This document shows positions 24,238-36,318 of a stretch of DNA of 64,000 nt, one piece after another; position 1 is the stretch's first letter, and each line of letters opens with the position of its first letter. Below the pieces are notes generated by a model. It saw nothing but the letters and a program-made list of their open reading frames with translations. It made no database searches and was not told where the DNA came from. Position numbers and translations under genes: made by a program. Source of the stretch: Hippasteria phrygiana (taxonomy: Eukaryota > Echinodermata > Asteroidea > Valvatida > Goniasteridae); NCBI GenBank assembly GCA_037893225.1, contig JAZGUH010000723.1, positions 124,001-188,000 of the forward strand, given 5' to 3'.

Positions 24238-26360
24238 CTTGGCCTAATAGAGTACTATTTTTCCAGTTTAAGAATTTTTTATTGGGTTTTAAAACCCCTC
24301 TTTAACAAACAACTTGAATGTCTTTGTTAATTAACAAGACACATATGTTTCCTTAGTTTCGCTCATTGTGCTAAAGTGACTTCAGATTACAGTAGTTCCT
24401 TTTTTAAGCAATGAGGTGCTTATTTGCATTTGAATAGGCATGGTGTTGCGTAATTGAATTGCATAGTAGCCTTTTACAAACAGTAATATTTGTTGATTTC
24501 CTCTGTTGCTGTCATAGTTTTTATGAGATTCTTTGAAACCGGGGTTTTTACAAGAATGTGAATCCCATGAAAGTGAAGTTAACGACCGACTTGAAACCTT
24601 TCTAGTGATTTCTAGTGATTATTAGTGTGCAATACTTTTTTTGGGTCAGATTCACGAGTTCAAACCCGGTGATTTTCGAATAATGCATAATTCAATAGCT
24701 TTTTAATAATAAATTTTATCCCTAAATGACCAAATTATTTATAAGCAGCTAATTTTGCAACTGATCTTCCCCTATTCATTATGTGTGGATGGCAATGTAA
24801 TAACAGCTCGCTGTGCCTGCATTACATACTTTGTTATGGAGAATTTTGTACACAAAAACCCATAGAAGAATTTGTGACAAAAGTGGGATTCTGTAATCCG
24901 GAGAATAGCCAAACAAATGCCACAAATTCCAACCAATTGCTGAGAAGTTTGTGAAGGGTAACCAGCCAATCAGAGATCTTATGTGATACTTGGCATGGCC
25001 TGTCTGTGGGCCATAGGGTTGGTTCTCGACATCCTAAAGGTAGAATGTTTAGGCGGGAAGGAAAATTTGCTATGCTGTCACTTTTGTCTCGGCCTCAGAA
25101 GGAACAACTTGTATGTATCACAAATTGTGTTTGCTTGGTTAATACTTTTGTCTGCTACTCTGCTTATAATGATATCGATACCAATCACTATAGAAATAAG
25201 CCAAGAATCGATACTATCTACTTCCGACATTACTTGACAATGTTACAAAAGAAATCAATAAATATTTGAATACTTAAAAGAACCTTTGCACGCCTGATTT
25301 CTGGGGTACATCTGACAGAAAACCCATACAAGAGATCATTTGAATGGTTCGTGTTGTCATAGCGTTTGTACAGTATTTTGGCAACACGCCTAGAAGCATC
25401 CCGATGTAAGACTCGGACATTATTATCAATGGCTATGGCTCTTCACCGTAGCCTGTCAGTGTCAAAATTTGAAGCCGTAGCCACAAAAGACCCGATCATG
25501 GCAATGGCTTATACTATGCGAGTGCAGCATACCAGCCTGTGAATAAACTAAACTGATACACCCGCAATATACGTCAACATACGTGAAGACTGACTTAATC
25601 TCTTTGATGAATGTTTGTGTTGTCATTGCACTTGTGTTGAATTTTGGGGACTTGCCTAGAAATGTTCACTAAACCCTAACAGTCCTGAATCCGCCAATTT
25701 TAAGATGATTTTCCACACATCCACAGTGGGGTAGGGTTAAAGTTGTAAAGAATCGAAGAATCGTCTAGAACAACCCGACAAATGTCATTTGTAAGCAAAG
25801 AAGATCAAGAACGATTCCATACAAGTCAGAATCATCAATTTACATGTATACTCTGACAGCATGATTTAATGCAGCAACCTGAAAAGATACATTTTTTCTC
25901 CCATCTTTTTTAATCTAAATGTAAAAAAGGACCATATGAATTAAATCACAGCCAATTTTCAATTTGCATGCAGGATAAATCAATAATTTAAACCAACGAC
26001 TAAAAGTAATTAATTTGGGCAGAATCTCTGATGTGGCAAATGATAACATTGGGGGAGCACAATATTTTTTTGTAACCCTGGAATGCTCTGGCCGATCGAC
26101 AGGAAGTGCATATCCAGTGCAAATACAACATTTGAAGGGCGAAACCCTCGTTAAATTAAAATGAGCTCATTTGGGGATCTCCATTTGAGGTAGCTATGCA
26201 AAGCACGTACGTGCACTTAAATCGCACACGTGTCATCATGTTTCACGACTTGGGTCACCTCTTTGCATTGCTGCACCAAGAAAACACCACTTTGAGACCT
26301 AAATATTCACACGTACATGTATATTATACTTGTTGGGAAAAACACACACCCCAATCTCAC
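24238..26360. other. No supported gene (2.1 kb)
   Basis: Open frames around 24983-25269 have no recognisable family. A block containing TTGTCAT, GCAACACGCCTAGAA (25339-25395) recurs as a diverged copy at 25607-25665. A TTTTAACCCTACCCC-like word lies near 25735 on the minus strand. Confidence 0.45.
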
Positions 26361-26835
26361 TTAAATGTAGTGTACATGATTGGTCATTGTTGCAATTTTC
26401 AGAAATGAGCAGATTTGAGGGAATATTTAGAATATAGTATTTTGCAGGAAATATTGTTCCACTGACTGTTCAAAGTCTTGCGTTGTTGGATGGCGAAAAA
26501 AAACGAGACAAAAACAGCGCTCCTTTTCAACCGTCGGGCGGATGATAGCCTTTAATCAAGGCGCGCGTGGCTACCTGGACGCGTGACGCTTGTCCGGGAT
26601 GCGCCACTCGTCTGGGCAGCCACGGGCGGCTTGACTAAAGGCTACGGGGCAGTTTTCCCAATGATTTCCAGCTGGAAATCGCTGGAAAACGATGTAAATT
26701 ACCACTTTTCTTGACGACAGCACACCTGGTGCCATAATTTCACAGGATGATTGAGACTACATGTAGTAAGGTATTTCGTAATAATTCAGTAAAAAAACAA
26801 TTTGAGTTTTACCAATCATGTACACTACCTTTAAA
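26361..26835. mobile_element. AGGTAGTRTAC-family MITE, copy e (GC-centre subfamily)
   Basis: TTAA at both ends, left GTAGTGTACATGATTGGTCA, right ACCAATCATGTACACTACC. Centre 26560-26640 carries GGCGCGCGTGGCTACCTGGA and GCCACGGGCGGCTTGAC. Confidence 0.8.
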
Positions 26836-26844
26836 GGTGTAGAG

Positions 26845-27043
26845 CCAATAATTTTCCATTTCAGAAAAGTCAATTTTCCGTTTTGACAAATCTTCATTTC
26901 CGTTTCGCCCATTAGAACAGTGTACTGAAATCTGTTTCATTTCCATTTGACATTATTTCATACATGTAAATGAATGCACAATGAAAGAGGCCAATTCCGT
27001 TAATTCCGTTTGGTTTCCACTAAAACGGAAAATCATTGGCCCT
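26845..27043. mobile_element. Foldback MITE, CCAATRATTTTCC ends
   Basis: Left GAGCCAATAATTTTCCATTT, right AAAACGGAAAATCATTGGCC. It fills the gap between copies e and f. Confidence 0.6.
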
Positions 27044-27430
27044 AAAGGTGGTATACACCATTTGCTTTTGCTGTAACTTTTTAGAAATAAATTTTGGGGT
27101 TAGTATTTTATAGCCTGCTGGCAAATACTGTAACACTGACCTGTTTAAAATGTGTATAGACTATACACATTTTAAACAGGTCAGTGTTACAGATAGATGC
27201 TGGGAAAACTAGAAAAAAAATTATATTCTAGTAGTCTGGTTTCCCGGCCATTTATAGACGTCGGGGAACTAGACTATTTCCAACGATTGTCGGCCGACAA
27301 TCGTTGGAAAATGCTATAAATTTCCACTTTTCTTGAAAATGACAGCACGCCAGGTGCCATGAATTCACAGGATGCTTGAGACTGATAATTTACTTAGTCT
27401 AGTACGGTATTGCAAATGTTGTATGCTAAA
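27044..27430. mobile_element. AGGTAGTRTAC-family MITE, copy f, with a long palindrome
   Basis: Left AAAGGTGGTATACACCATTT, right GCAAATGTTGTATGCTAAAG. It has the short centre CGATTGTCGGCCGACAATCG. Its left third contains a perfect 32-bp inverted repeat (27128-27192) that the other copies lack. Confidence 0.75.
27128..27192. repeat. 65-bp perfect palindrome (32-bp arms, 1-bp centre)
   Basis: Left arm begins CTGTAACACTGACCTG and ends ATGTGTATAG. One A follows, then the exact reverse complement. Confidence 0.95.
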
Positions 27431-27904
27431 GAAGAGATTGTACAATGTATGTGTACCTTAAGTACTTACTTATTTCTATGGTGTCCAAAAGTTGGGTTTT
27501 TTAAAGTGAAACCATGACAGCTGCATATTTGTTGCTTTTTACTCTTCTGTTTTTTTGTAATTCTGGGGTTTTGCTCACGTCCCGTCTGCTTGTGGATTTG
27601 GAGAGCTCGTTTTATAGGCCAACCCCGGAATTCATAGCCCTGTTGGGAGTGGTAAAAGTCTGCCGTGTCTGATAAGGCTGTGGGCATTTTACCTACAATT
27701 TAAATTTGTCAGCAGTTTTATTGACGATATTCTTTTAAAGATGTATATTTTACAAGTGAGGACAGTGAGGTAAAAACTGCTTTTCAAAATAGACATCGGT
27801 GTATGAAAAATATTATGTACAATTTAGGCCCTACTGCTGAAAAGGTTTTTGAGAAAATAGACAGAAAACACATACTGAATGACAAAAACCACACGTGCAC
27901 GATG

Positions 27905-28344
27905 TTAAAGGTAGTATACAACATTTGCTTGTGCTGTAATTTTCAGAAATGAATGGATTTGGGGTTTAGTACTTTATAGCAAATACTGTAACACTGACCT
28001 GTTTAAAGTTTTGTGTGCATAGATGCTGGGAAAACACAGAAAACCGAGGGAAAACATGGTGTTCTTGTAGTCTGGTTCCCTGACCGTACTTCAGACAAAA
28101 TGGAGCAATTTATAGACATCGGGGAATTAAAGGTTGGGGAACTAGACTATTTCCAACGATTGTCAGCTGACAATTGCTGGAAATTGATACAAAAAATCCA
28201 CTTTTCTTTTAAGTGACAGCACACCAGGTGCGCTTTCACAGGATGCTTGAGACTATTATTTACTTAGTCAAGGTATTTCATAATAATTTGGTAGTTTTTT
28301 GTTTTTTTATGTTTCCAAATGTTGTATATTACTGGTACCTTTAA
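27905..28344. mobile_element. AGGTAGTRTAC-family MITE, copy g
   Basis: TTAA at both ends; left AGGTAGTATACAACATTTGC. Centre CGATTGTCAGCTGACAATTG is a diverged version of the short centre. It retains GTAGTCTGGTTCCCTGACC. Confidence 0.78.
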
Positions 28345-28374
28345 AAAGTACATGTACAATACACAAACATTGAA

Positions 28375-28545
28375 ACAAACCAAAAAACATGTTTAGTGTC
28401 TTTTTCAAAAAAAAAGGAGATTTTTTTTTTTTTTTTTTACTTTGTCCTTCCAGACAACGTAAGATCACCACCTTTTGGCAAGCCTCACTTTTTTTAAGAT
28501 GGCTTCCACCGAATCCAGCAAGTTGATTAAAAACATTCACTACAC
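28375..28545. mobile_element. GCCATCTTG-motif MITE fragment
   Basis: Starts AAACATGTTTAGTGTC and contains TTTTTTTAAGATGGCTTCC. The right end is not clear. Confidence 0.45.
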
Positions 28546-28726
28546 CATCTGGGAGGTATTTTATCTCTTCCTTTTGGCCTTTTTTAATCTCTGCCTGCTT
28601 CCTTGTTCAAAGGAAGCGGTCTCAAAGCAAATTAAAAGCAAAACAAAATAGAAAGCCGGTGAAAAAAAAAATCTATCAATAATTTAAGGAAAGTGAGTTA
28701 GAAACACCCATAAAATTTACTCAGTC

Positions 28727-29025
28727 GGTTTACTTTGTGGTTTGTTTGGCGATAAGTTAAAAAGTCGTATCCTCATTGAGTGATCCCCTCAATATCGCTT
28801 CCCAGGTTGTATCGTACAATTGGGCGTGATCCCTGGCTATACGGCATTCTGGGTTTATGACTTCTGACTAGCGCCCACCCGAACAAAGATACTGACAATT
28901 TGGGAGACCGCCAACATGGGGCAAATTACAAATGTAGCTCAGTTGGTAGAGCGCCGGTACGGTATTCCGGAGGTCGCAGGTTCGAATCCTGCTCCTGCTA
29001 GTTTTCTTTGTTCACTTCGAGAATA
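28727..29025 (+). repeat. tRNA-related repeat, copy 1
   Basis: The tRNA module at about 28928-29001 has an A box (TAGCTCAGTTGG), a B box (GGTTCGAATCC) and a perfect T-stem GCAGG/CCTGC. Before it lies a conserved 200-bp block with GGCGTGATCCCTGGCTATAC, GGGTTTATGACTTCTGAC and GGGAGACCGCCAACA. After it comes TTTTCTTTGTTCAC. Acceptor pairing is poor, so this is a repeat and not a working tRNA gene. Confidence 0.8.
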
Positions 29026-30315
29026 AAATAATTGAAGCTGCTGTGCCCGCACTTTTGAGGTGTGTCGCACTTTTGAGGTGTGTCGCACTTTTGAGGTGAA
29101 TTAGAAGCGGGGTGATACTCATTCCTACAGTGTTTAATGTACATCAGTCTTTACCCATAGTGAATAATAAAACAATTGTAATATTTTAGCGAGTCCAAAA
29201 TTATAGAGAGTGCACAGTGTTTTTAAGAGCTTTTTTTTTTTAATCCCAAAAAGATTTCCTCCATAATTCTGTAGCAGGACTAGGAGAAAATCAATTAAGT
29301 TGAAATGTTCAGTCAATGCACGGACATAGCAACTTAAAGGTTGATTTCGAAGGATTTTTAAAGTACGGTACATTTTTCCTGATTTTTTCCTGATTTCAGG
29401 ATTTTTGGTGAGACATCTTCTAGATTTCCTGAAGATATTTTGGTCCTTTAATTGTTTTTATCATTCCAAAATGACCTCTGCAACCTGAAACAGTCTTCAT
29501 TTCATTCTAATAACCCTATTCTAATGACCTCCCCCCCCCCCCCCCCCATAGCCTGTTATGTAGGCCCACTTTCTACATGGGCATGAATTGTTAGTCTTAT
29601 GTGACCTTGACTTCAGGTCAGGCAGGACCCGGGGACTGTAAAAGCTGTGAACAGTGAGCACCACACTGTTATTTCCACACCCAATTTACCAGCAATTAGC
29701 CTGCATTGTGCTATGCATGAACACAGCAGGGGTGTAGTGGTATTAAATGGATGAGCGAGTCCATTGTGCTGAAGGATTTTAGTTGGTAAGGGCCAAAGGA
29801 TTATCCTATAACTGGGAACAGTTCTGGGACTAGGCTGTGGAGAGTTACCGTTTTAGTATGTATGTAAGTGTTGCCCCATGTGCACTGTTTTTCACATTTT
29901 CAGAATTTCAGTTGATCTAATAATACCTTTTTTTGTATGGGTCTAGTTGTAAATGATTCACAGTGAAGTTGCCTTACATTCAGAGTTGATTTAGAATCAA
30001 TGTACTTGGACCCATTTGGAATGTCATGGTATTATGCAGTTTTCTCAAGGATGACAGCATTTCAGACAGAAATATTTCTCGGCGGGATTGGTACTTCGTT
30101 ACAAATACTAAGCTTTCAGATTGAAACTAATCATGTGCAGCGTGCAAAGATTGATACATACATGTGTTTAGTATTGTAGTGATTTAGTTCGAAATGTTAA
30201 ACTTATTAAATCTGTTAGTGATTGTTGGCGGGTCCATTTTTTGCGGAATGTCTCATTTGAAAGCACATACATGTAACTTATCGAATACTAAGAAATTAGC
30301 AATTTAATTTGAAGA
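29026..30315. other. No supported gene
   Basis: A GTGTGTCGCACTTTTGAG direct repeat (29050-29100) and a C18 run (29531-29549) are the only structures I see. Confidence 0.5.
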
Positions 30316-30317
30316 TT

Positions 30318-30676
30318 AATTATTATTATTATTATTATTATTATTATACCTGTTAATGGTCCCTTAAGGAGACATTTTGTCATTCTTATTACCTTAAGGA
30401 GACTAGTGACATTAGGGAGACATTGAAATGTCTCCCTAAAAAATAAATGTCACAGCCCCTTTAAATATTGAGAATTTTACTGTCGGAACTGGGTTGTATC
30501 GATAGAGGATGGTCCAAAACATAAATATACCGAAATTCGTGGGGGTAGGATAAGGGGAAAGTTGGGTTAGGTTACATTAAAGTCGGAAAAAAGTTGTGCA
30601 CAAGTCTATGGGAAAGTCTCCCTAATGACCCATCGCCGGTAATTATAATTATTATTATTATTATTATTATTATTAG
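30318..30676. repeat. Split (ATT)n tract flanking a 290-bp insert
   Basis: (ATT)n at 30318-30348 and 30645-30676. The insert starts CCTGTTAATGGTCCCTTAAG and ends GTCTCCCTAATGACCCATCG, a loose inverted pair. AGGGAGACATTGAAATGTCT is a hairpin inside. Confidence 0.6.
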
Positions 30677-30847
30677 ATTAGTTCACTGCGATACATTCCC
30701 AAAGCATGGACATACATTACTATGTAGCAGCTTGAGGCCTAATTGTTGGCTCTTCACTGATTCTTTTTTACATCCCAATGCACACATAATTGAGATATCA
30801 TTATGTTGTCTTAGCTCACTTCTTTGAAGTTGTTTTTGGCCAAGAGA

Positions 30848-31008
30848 CATCCCCATCCCCCTCCCCCTCCCCCTCCCCCTCCCCCTCCCCCTCCCCCTCC
30901 CCCTCCCCCTCCCCCTCCCCCTCCCCCTCCCCCTCCCCCTCCCCCTCCCCCTCCCCCTCCCCCTCCCCCTCCCCCTCCCCCTCCCCCTCCCCCTCCCCCT
31001 CCCCCCCC
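30848..31008. repeat. (CCCCCT)n microsatellite, about 26 units
   Basis: Nearly perfect hexanucleotide array ending in C9. The PSPSPS and GRGRGR open frames are artefacts. The minus strand is (AGGGGG)n, a strong G-quadruplex former. Confidence 0.97.
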
Positions 31009-32640
31009 CTGTTATTTTTGCTGATTCTTCCTCTCTAAACATGTTCAAACTTTAGTTTTACCTTGTGAAGACTGTTTTTCCGTACATTATCCAATAAAAG
31101 TAGAAACATCTTGGAGCAACAGCAGGCCCTAATTCTCACACACCTTACTGGAAAGTTATGAATAAGTTTACAGCCACTGGTTTTCTGCTAAAGCGAAATC
31201 ATGGCGCAAAATTTACCGGATTGCTTCATTGGAAAAGCGCAACTTTGAAGAAAAAAATCAATCATTGTCTGTGCTGAGGAAATACAAATCTTTGAAGCTG
31301 ATGATAACGCTGATCAACAAAAATTTGGGTCCTTTGGGTATGGTCTGGTGTCCGCAAATCAAGTAGCAAGTATAGTAAGACTTGGTGACAGAAACGATTT
31401 GTTTATCGTTAGTTGCGGTGGCCTCTGTGTGGCACACAGAAAGGGCTTGTTCGGTACACAAAATAGTACAGTAGTCAGGATTTCTAGGATGGATAAAATA
31501 GTGGCGTGTTGACTGTGTCGCCAGACTCCATTGTTAAGAACACGATGGATTTTGCAAATGTGAGCAGACTGATGGCTTTTCACCTAAGTCTGGGTTTATA
31601 ACCCTGAAAAAGGTTGTGATACATGTACCTTTCCCCCTGCTAAGCCATCAATATTTGCACACAGTGAGCCCTGAATGAGACTATTCAGGATACCACCAGG
31701 GTAATGTTAGGCCTATTCATCCAGACTAGGGGTCATGTACATGTACCTCAGTCAACAAGCCAGGCACAGATCAGTCACAAGGGACTGCAGAAAGCACCAC
31801 TGAACAGTAGGTGCCCCACTAGAGGATTGAACTAATGTGTGACCTGACCTGACATCTTTCTTTCTTAACCCCCCCCCCCCCCAAAAAAAAAAGTACCTCT
31901 CGACAAACACAGGTAGATAATCAGCCACAAGGGACTACCAAACACTGCGCTGACTAGTAGTGTCGCACTAGATCGGACTTTAACCTGTGTCTAACCGGCT
32001 TGCCTTCTGTCTTTCTATTTAGCCATTCACACACACAAATACGCACCACCCCCCCCCCCCCCAACAATTTTCCAGAACGGAAGACAGAATGAGTCCTGTG
32101 TCCTGGCAATCAGTCACTTGGACCAGGACTGGGTCGCCCGTCTGCCCAAGTGCACATGATGTTGGTTAATACATTCAAGGGGAATGTGTCACTGTCACGG
32201 TTTCCCACAGTCGGAGGTTTATTTTAAGACGCTGATGGCTTCGTGTCCGGCCAGTTTATGCATGTACAGTTGCCTGAGGAAGAGTGTGTGGGGTTTAGTG
32301 GTTTCCACATGATTCGTTCAAACCAAGTTTCTGCCAAACATCAGCAGTACCACACGGCACGTGAGTATATGTATATTTTGTGAATGTACATTGTATGTTA
32401 AGACCTATGTTGCAACCAATTGCAATAGGTACTGTACATGAATGGGAACATACATTGTACAATGTATGTTAACATAGAATCTTCAAGCATAGTTTTTAAA
32501 AACTGTCATCAGTTGGCATGAAAACTGGCTCCAAACAAATGGAGATTTCGACTGTGCCTTTGTTAACAGCCAGTCATGCAAACACATTGACACAAAATAA
32601 AAGTATTCTGGCTCCTAACATTGCATTGACGTCATTACTT
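31009..32640. other. No supported gene
   Basis: A block with CAGTCACAAGGGACTGC (31770) has a diverged tandem copy (CAGCCACAAGGGACTACC, 31922), each followed by a C run (31869-31883, 32048-32062). (GTAT)n is at 32652-32678. Confidence 0.45.
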
Positions 32641-32794
32641 CGGTACTCTGTTGTATGTATGTATGTATGTATGTATGTGTGTAGGCTTCGTAAATAGTCT
32701 AAATCAATGTTCAGTGGAAAATAGACATTTGTGTCCCCAAAAATCTTCCTCGTAGAGCACATTCGTAAAGAAATGGCCTGTGCGGCCTTGTGGG

Positions 32795-33035
32795 CTAGTG
32801 TACTGGAGTCAAAGTCTCGATGAGTCATACAGATTGTGGGTTTGAGTCCAGCAAGAGGCATGGTGCTTGTGTCCTTGAGCAAGACACTTTATCACAAGTT
32901 GCTTAATGAACTTTTGGGGCAAATGTATTTTTTTCAATCCCTTCCCCCTGCGAAAATTCCTGGATCTGCCTTTGTGGGTACGAGCCCTACCAGAGGGGTC
33001 TTGATGCCTTTGTCCTTGAGCAAGGCACTTTAATT
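32795..33035 (+). repeat. SINE-like tail repeats with GTCCTTGAGCAAGRCACTTT
   Basis: Two successive blocks each carry a GGGT(T/A)(C/T)GAG(T/C)CC-like B box. Each then has GTCCTTGAGCAAGACACTTT (32870) or GTCCTTGAGCAAGGCACTTT (33012), a common invertebrate SINE body motif. Confidence 0.55.
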
Positions 33036-33129
33036 AAACCCCCCCCCCCACCCCCCCCCCCCCCCCCCCCCCAAGGCATTTTTACTAGGAAGTGTCCTCA
33101 ACCTGTCAAAATCCAATGCTGCGCTAGTC

Positions 33130-33310
33130 AGAAGTCATAAACCCATAATACTGTATTCCCTTGTGGTTTGTTTGACGAAAAATCAAATTTGTCAAACAAA
33201 CCGCAAGGGAAACTGACTACATGTAGGTAAATTTCAATAAATGTTCAAAGTGAGTGAGCAGTCTCCTGAATTGTCAGTTTTCTTTGTTCCGGTGGCGCTA
33301 GTCAGAAAAA
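33130..33310. repeat. Rearranged tRNA-related repeat fragment
   Basis: CCCTTGTGGTTTGTTTGACG (33159) is followed 20 bp later by its complement CAAACAAACCGCAAGGGAAA. GTTTTCTTTGTTC and GGCGCTAGTCAGAA follow: the tail and body of the tRNA-related family without its tRNA module. Confidence 0.6.
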
Positions 33311-34570
33311 TAAAATTGGAAGCTTACTGCTTATAAAGATGGTACATTATTAAAGAAGTATTTCCCTATGAAATGCTGTCATCTTCGATAAAAATGGAAC
33401 CTAGTAAAGACCTTCAAAAATGTTATTTTTATTTCAACAATCGTGTGATGAACCGGTCGTGACTGCATCAATAATGACCGAGGAGGGGCGTGACCACTGT
33501 AAATGGACCGAGCCAAAGGCCCTCAGTTATTATTGACTAGTAAAGACAAAATGGAAAGCTTTTTCAACACACTTCACTTCAATTTGCACAGAACAAAACA
33601 TATCAGTGCGTAATCGGCCTGATGTGCACGTGAAGGTGCTCCGTTGCATGCTGTGATACAACTGTGATACAGGTGCATTAGCATTGTCTAACATGAACTT
33701 TGTTACATTCTGGAAACACACCTAAAGGCTCTCTGCATTCTGTATCGACTGAGAACAACCGGTTTTGAGTTTTTTGACCGATAGGCTCTCGATCAATAGG
33801 AATAGTGGAACTGTCTCAAGCATTTATGAATACCGTATTTCATAAGCTCAGAAATCCTTCCCTTTGCTCGGCAAGTTTTTCTGGCTATTTATCAGACTCG
33901 TCGGAGTGAGTAAACCCTTTTAAGATGTGCACCATCCCTCATGTTTACATACCATAGCAAGATTTTTAAAATTTAAACCACCTGTAATTGGATTCAGCGA
34001 CAGCATCAGGACACTTTCCTCTCTTTTTGACTACACGTGGGCACATAGTGCGCAAACTAGACGTGTGCAAACTAGACGGTCCCCAGTGGGCTTGGCTACC
34101 AGAAATACACAGCGGACAAAAGTCGGAGGCAAAGAAATCCAGATCAGATTACAACCACAGCAGGAAAGTGGCCCAGTGGGCGTGTAGAAATCTGGTGGTA
34201 TTGTGTACGAAATGGGATTGCCACATGGGCAGAGTGTAGCTCCTTGCTCTCCATGATTGCTGTGTCAATGTTTAGCGAATTTCGGTTGGTTTGTGATTAC
34301 TTACAAATGGGGGCGGCCTGTAAAAAACAAACAATTCCAGGAAGTGCCCGACAGGGCCTTCTTCCTCGCGTGCTGATCATTCAGGATATTAAAGTGGATT
34401 CGGGCTGTTGCTTTAATTAGAATGTAAAGGAGAACACAATCACGTGTGCTTTTGTGTGTTTTTTTCTCTATGTATAAACATTTATCAACAAAATGACCCC
34501 GTGGGAAATGAGGCCAACATGGGAAAGGAGAGACGCCCAAAAGATGTTTGGTTTTTTGTTAATTTTTTTT
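33311..34570. other. No supported gene
   Basis: A short inverted pair TCAATAATGACCGAGG / CCCTCAGTTATTATTGA bounds 33469-33538. Nothing else is identified. Confidence 0.45.
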
Positions 34571-34574
34571 TGGA

Positions 34575-34798
34575 TTAATATTTTAGGTTTATTTTAGAAA
34601 ACATCCACCTCAATCCTCTAAAATCCTCCTTGCAGTTTTGGAGGATTTTGGAGGATTGAGGATGAATGGTGTTTCAAGCACATGAGGATTTTGGAGGATA
34701 AATTAAGGATGAATGCATTTTTGGGGGCAGGGCAATCAGAGGATTTTGGAGGATTGAGGATGGTTCTTAGCAAAAAAGGTCTAGGGGGTTAGGGTTAA
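34575..34798. mobile_element. Telomere-like-ended TTAA element, GGAGGATTTTGGAGGATT body
   Basis: Repeats of TTTTGGAGGATTGAGGATGA, ending GGGGGTTAGGGTTAA. It shares body and right end with 57258-57563; the left end is eroded. Confidence 0.65.
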
Positions 34799-34889
34799 TA
34801 GTATGATGTGTGAAACAGTTACATGTATGTATTGCAGTCTTTTTGAGTTAGTCTACTGCAATTTTTTTTTAGCTTCACTTGAGTGTTTA

Positions 34890-35320
34890 AAGATATACAG
34901 CCCTTGCTCAGTTGGTAGAGTGCCGTTACGGTTTTCCGGAGGCCGCCGGTTCAGATTCTGTTCCTGCCAGTTTTCTTTGTTCACTTTGAAAATGTATTCA
35001 ATTTACCTAGTCAGTTTCCCTTGTGGACTATTGGACGAATGATAAGTTCAAAAGTCATATCCTCATTGAGTGATCCCCACAATGTCGCTTCCCAGGTTGT
35101 ATCATAAAATTGGGCGTGATCCCTGGCTATACGGCATTGTGGGTTTATGACTTCTGACGAGTGCCCAACCCGAACAAAGATACTGACACAATTTGGGAGA
35201 CCGCCAACATAGGGCAAGATAGCTCAGTTGGTAGAGCGCCGTTATGGTATTCCGGAGGTCGCAGGTTCGAATCCCGTTCCTGCCAGTTTTCTTTGTTCAC
35301 TTTGAAAAAAACAAATTTCT
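34890..35320 (+). repeat. tRNA-related repeat, two tRNA modules in tandem
   Basis: Module 1 is at about 34900-34970 (GCTCAGTTGGTAGAGTGCCG; B box GGTTCAGATTC, mutated). Module 2 is at about 35213-35285 (A box TAGCTCAGTTGG, B box GGTTCGAATCC, acceptor GGCAAGA against TCCTGCC). Between them lies the same 200-bp block as before the module in copy 1. The spacing is about 310 bp, as if two units were joined head to tail. Confidence 0.8.
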
Positions 35321-35633
35321 CTTTACATGTTTTAATTCAACAAAAAACCACCCTTTTTCTAATATGAGTGTCTACTGTCTTCAGCCTCCCCCCCCCCCCC
35401 CCCCCACAAAAAATGGCTTTATTCTAGGTTGCTTTTGTGCATCTTAATGCACATGAGGATAGGCCCAATTTTTTTGTCAGGCCCGCAAATAATTTGACAT
35501 TTGTAAAGTAACTAAGTGTGGGTAGGCTTGATGTCTCATTCAAAAGCAAATTTTGTGTTTCTACAAAAATAGCAAACAAACAAAAAATGTTCAGGGTTAA
35601 ATTAAGAAAGAGCACAGACAATACATCTTTAGG

Positions 35634-36014
35634 TTAACCCTAACCCTGCTAAATCCAACAAAGCTGTTGTACTTTGTTGCATTTAGCAGTCAACACAAAC
35701 TACATGGTGTGTTGGATATTGTTGTATTCAGCAGGGTAGCAGCTAAATATGCCCGATTGATTTTGTCATATTTAGGAGGGTGGAAGCAGACTTATAGTAA
35801 AATTTTAGTAAAATTTTGTTGGATTTGGCACGGCTCACACAAATAAACAAATGGCTGTTGTATTTTGCTGGATTTAGTGTGTTGTAAGTGGTACACTGCA
35901 GAATCCAACAAAATTTTGATTTTGTTGTATTTAGCAGGCTTCTCATTTCAGTTTTGTTGGAAATTGTGGGTTTAGCAGGGCCATGTGAAAAACATCGAAG
36001 CGGGTTAGGGTCAA
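35634..36014. mobile_element. CCCTGCTAAATCCAAC-family element with telomere-like ends
   Basis: Left TTAACCCTAACCCTGC, right GCAGGGCCATG and then GGGTTAGGGTCAA. Several AATCCAACAAAATTTT blocks face both ways. Confidence 0.65.
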
Positions 36015-36318
36015 TGAGCAGAATTTCATTAGTCACTGGTGGGATTAATTTGAAGAACATGAAAACTTGTGGCCAGTTGTTGGCCCTAGACTTCGACGAC
36101 TCTGACATTTTTTGAGTCGATTCCCACGATTTCATTCAGAATGAACTCCATTCCTCATGCGCAAAACGGGCATCAGCGGCTTATCCTTTGAATCCGCGTG
36201 GTGCTGTGATTGAAACACCTTGCTCTGTGAAGTGCTGCATGTGGTCTTGTCAGTCATTAGACAGTCATGTTTTGTCCGCATGTGCCGTCATAATAATTTA
36301 CCAGCGTGGCACATTATG

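Noticed and set aside
24983..25269. Hydrophobic open frame resembling a membrane protein
   Set aside because: The hydrophobicity follows from T-rich sequence. A second frame is equally open and no family is recognised.
28928..29001. Functional tRNA gene
   Set aside because: A and B boxes are good, but the acceptor stem is poorly paired, the anticodon loop is irregular and the same module recurs in mutated copies within a repeat.
30683..31048. Long open frames reading [10 protein letters not shown] or GRGRGR
   Set aside because: They arise from the (CCCCCT)n tract; no real start, domain or splice context.
33040..33073. C homopolymer runs (also 29531, 32048, 35387, 37284, 37541) as regulatory sites
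   Set aside because: Simple slippage-prone runs common in this DNA; nothing nearby supports function and lengths may be sequencing-sensitive.
35213..35285. Functional tRNA gene (best acceptor pairing of the copies)
   Set aside because: Six of seven acceptor pairs form, but the anticodon stem is broken and the module is embedded in the same repeat family.
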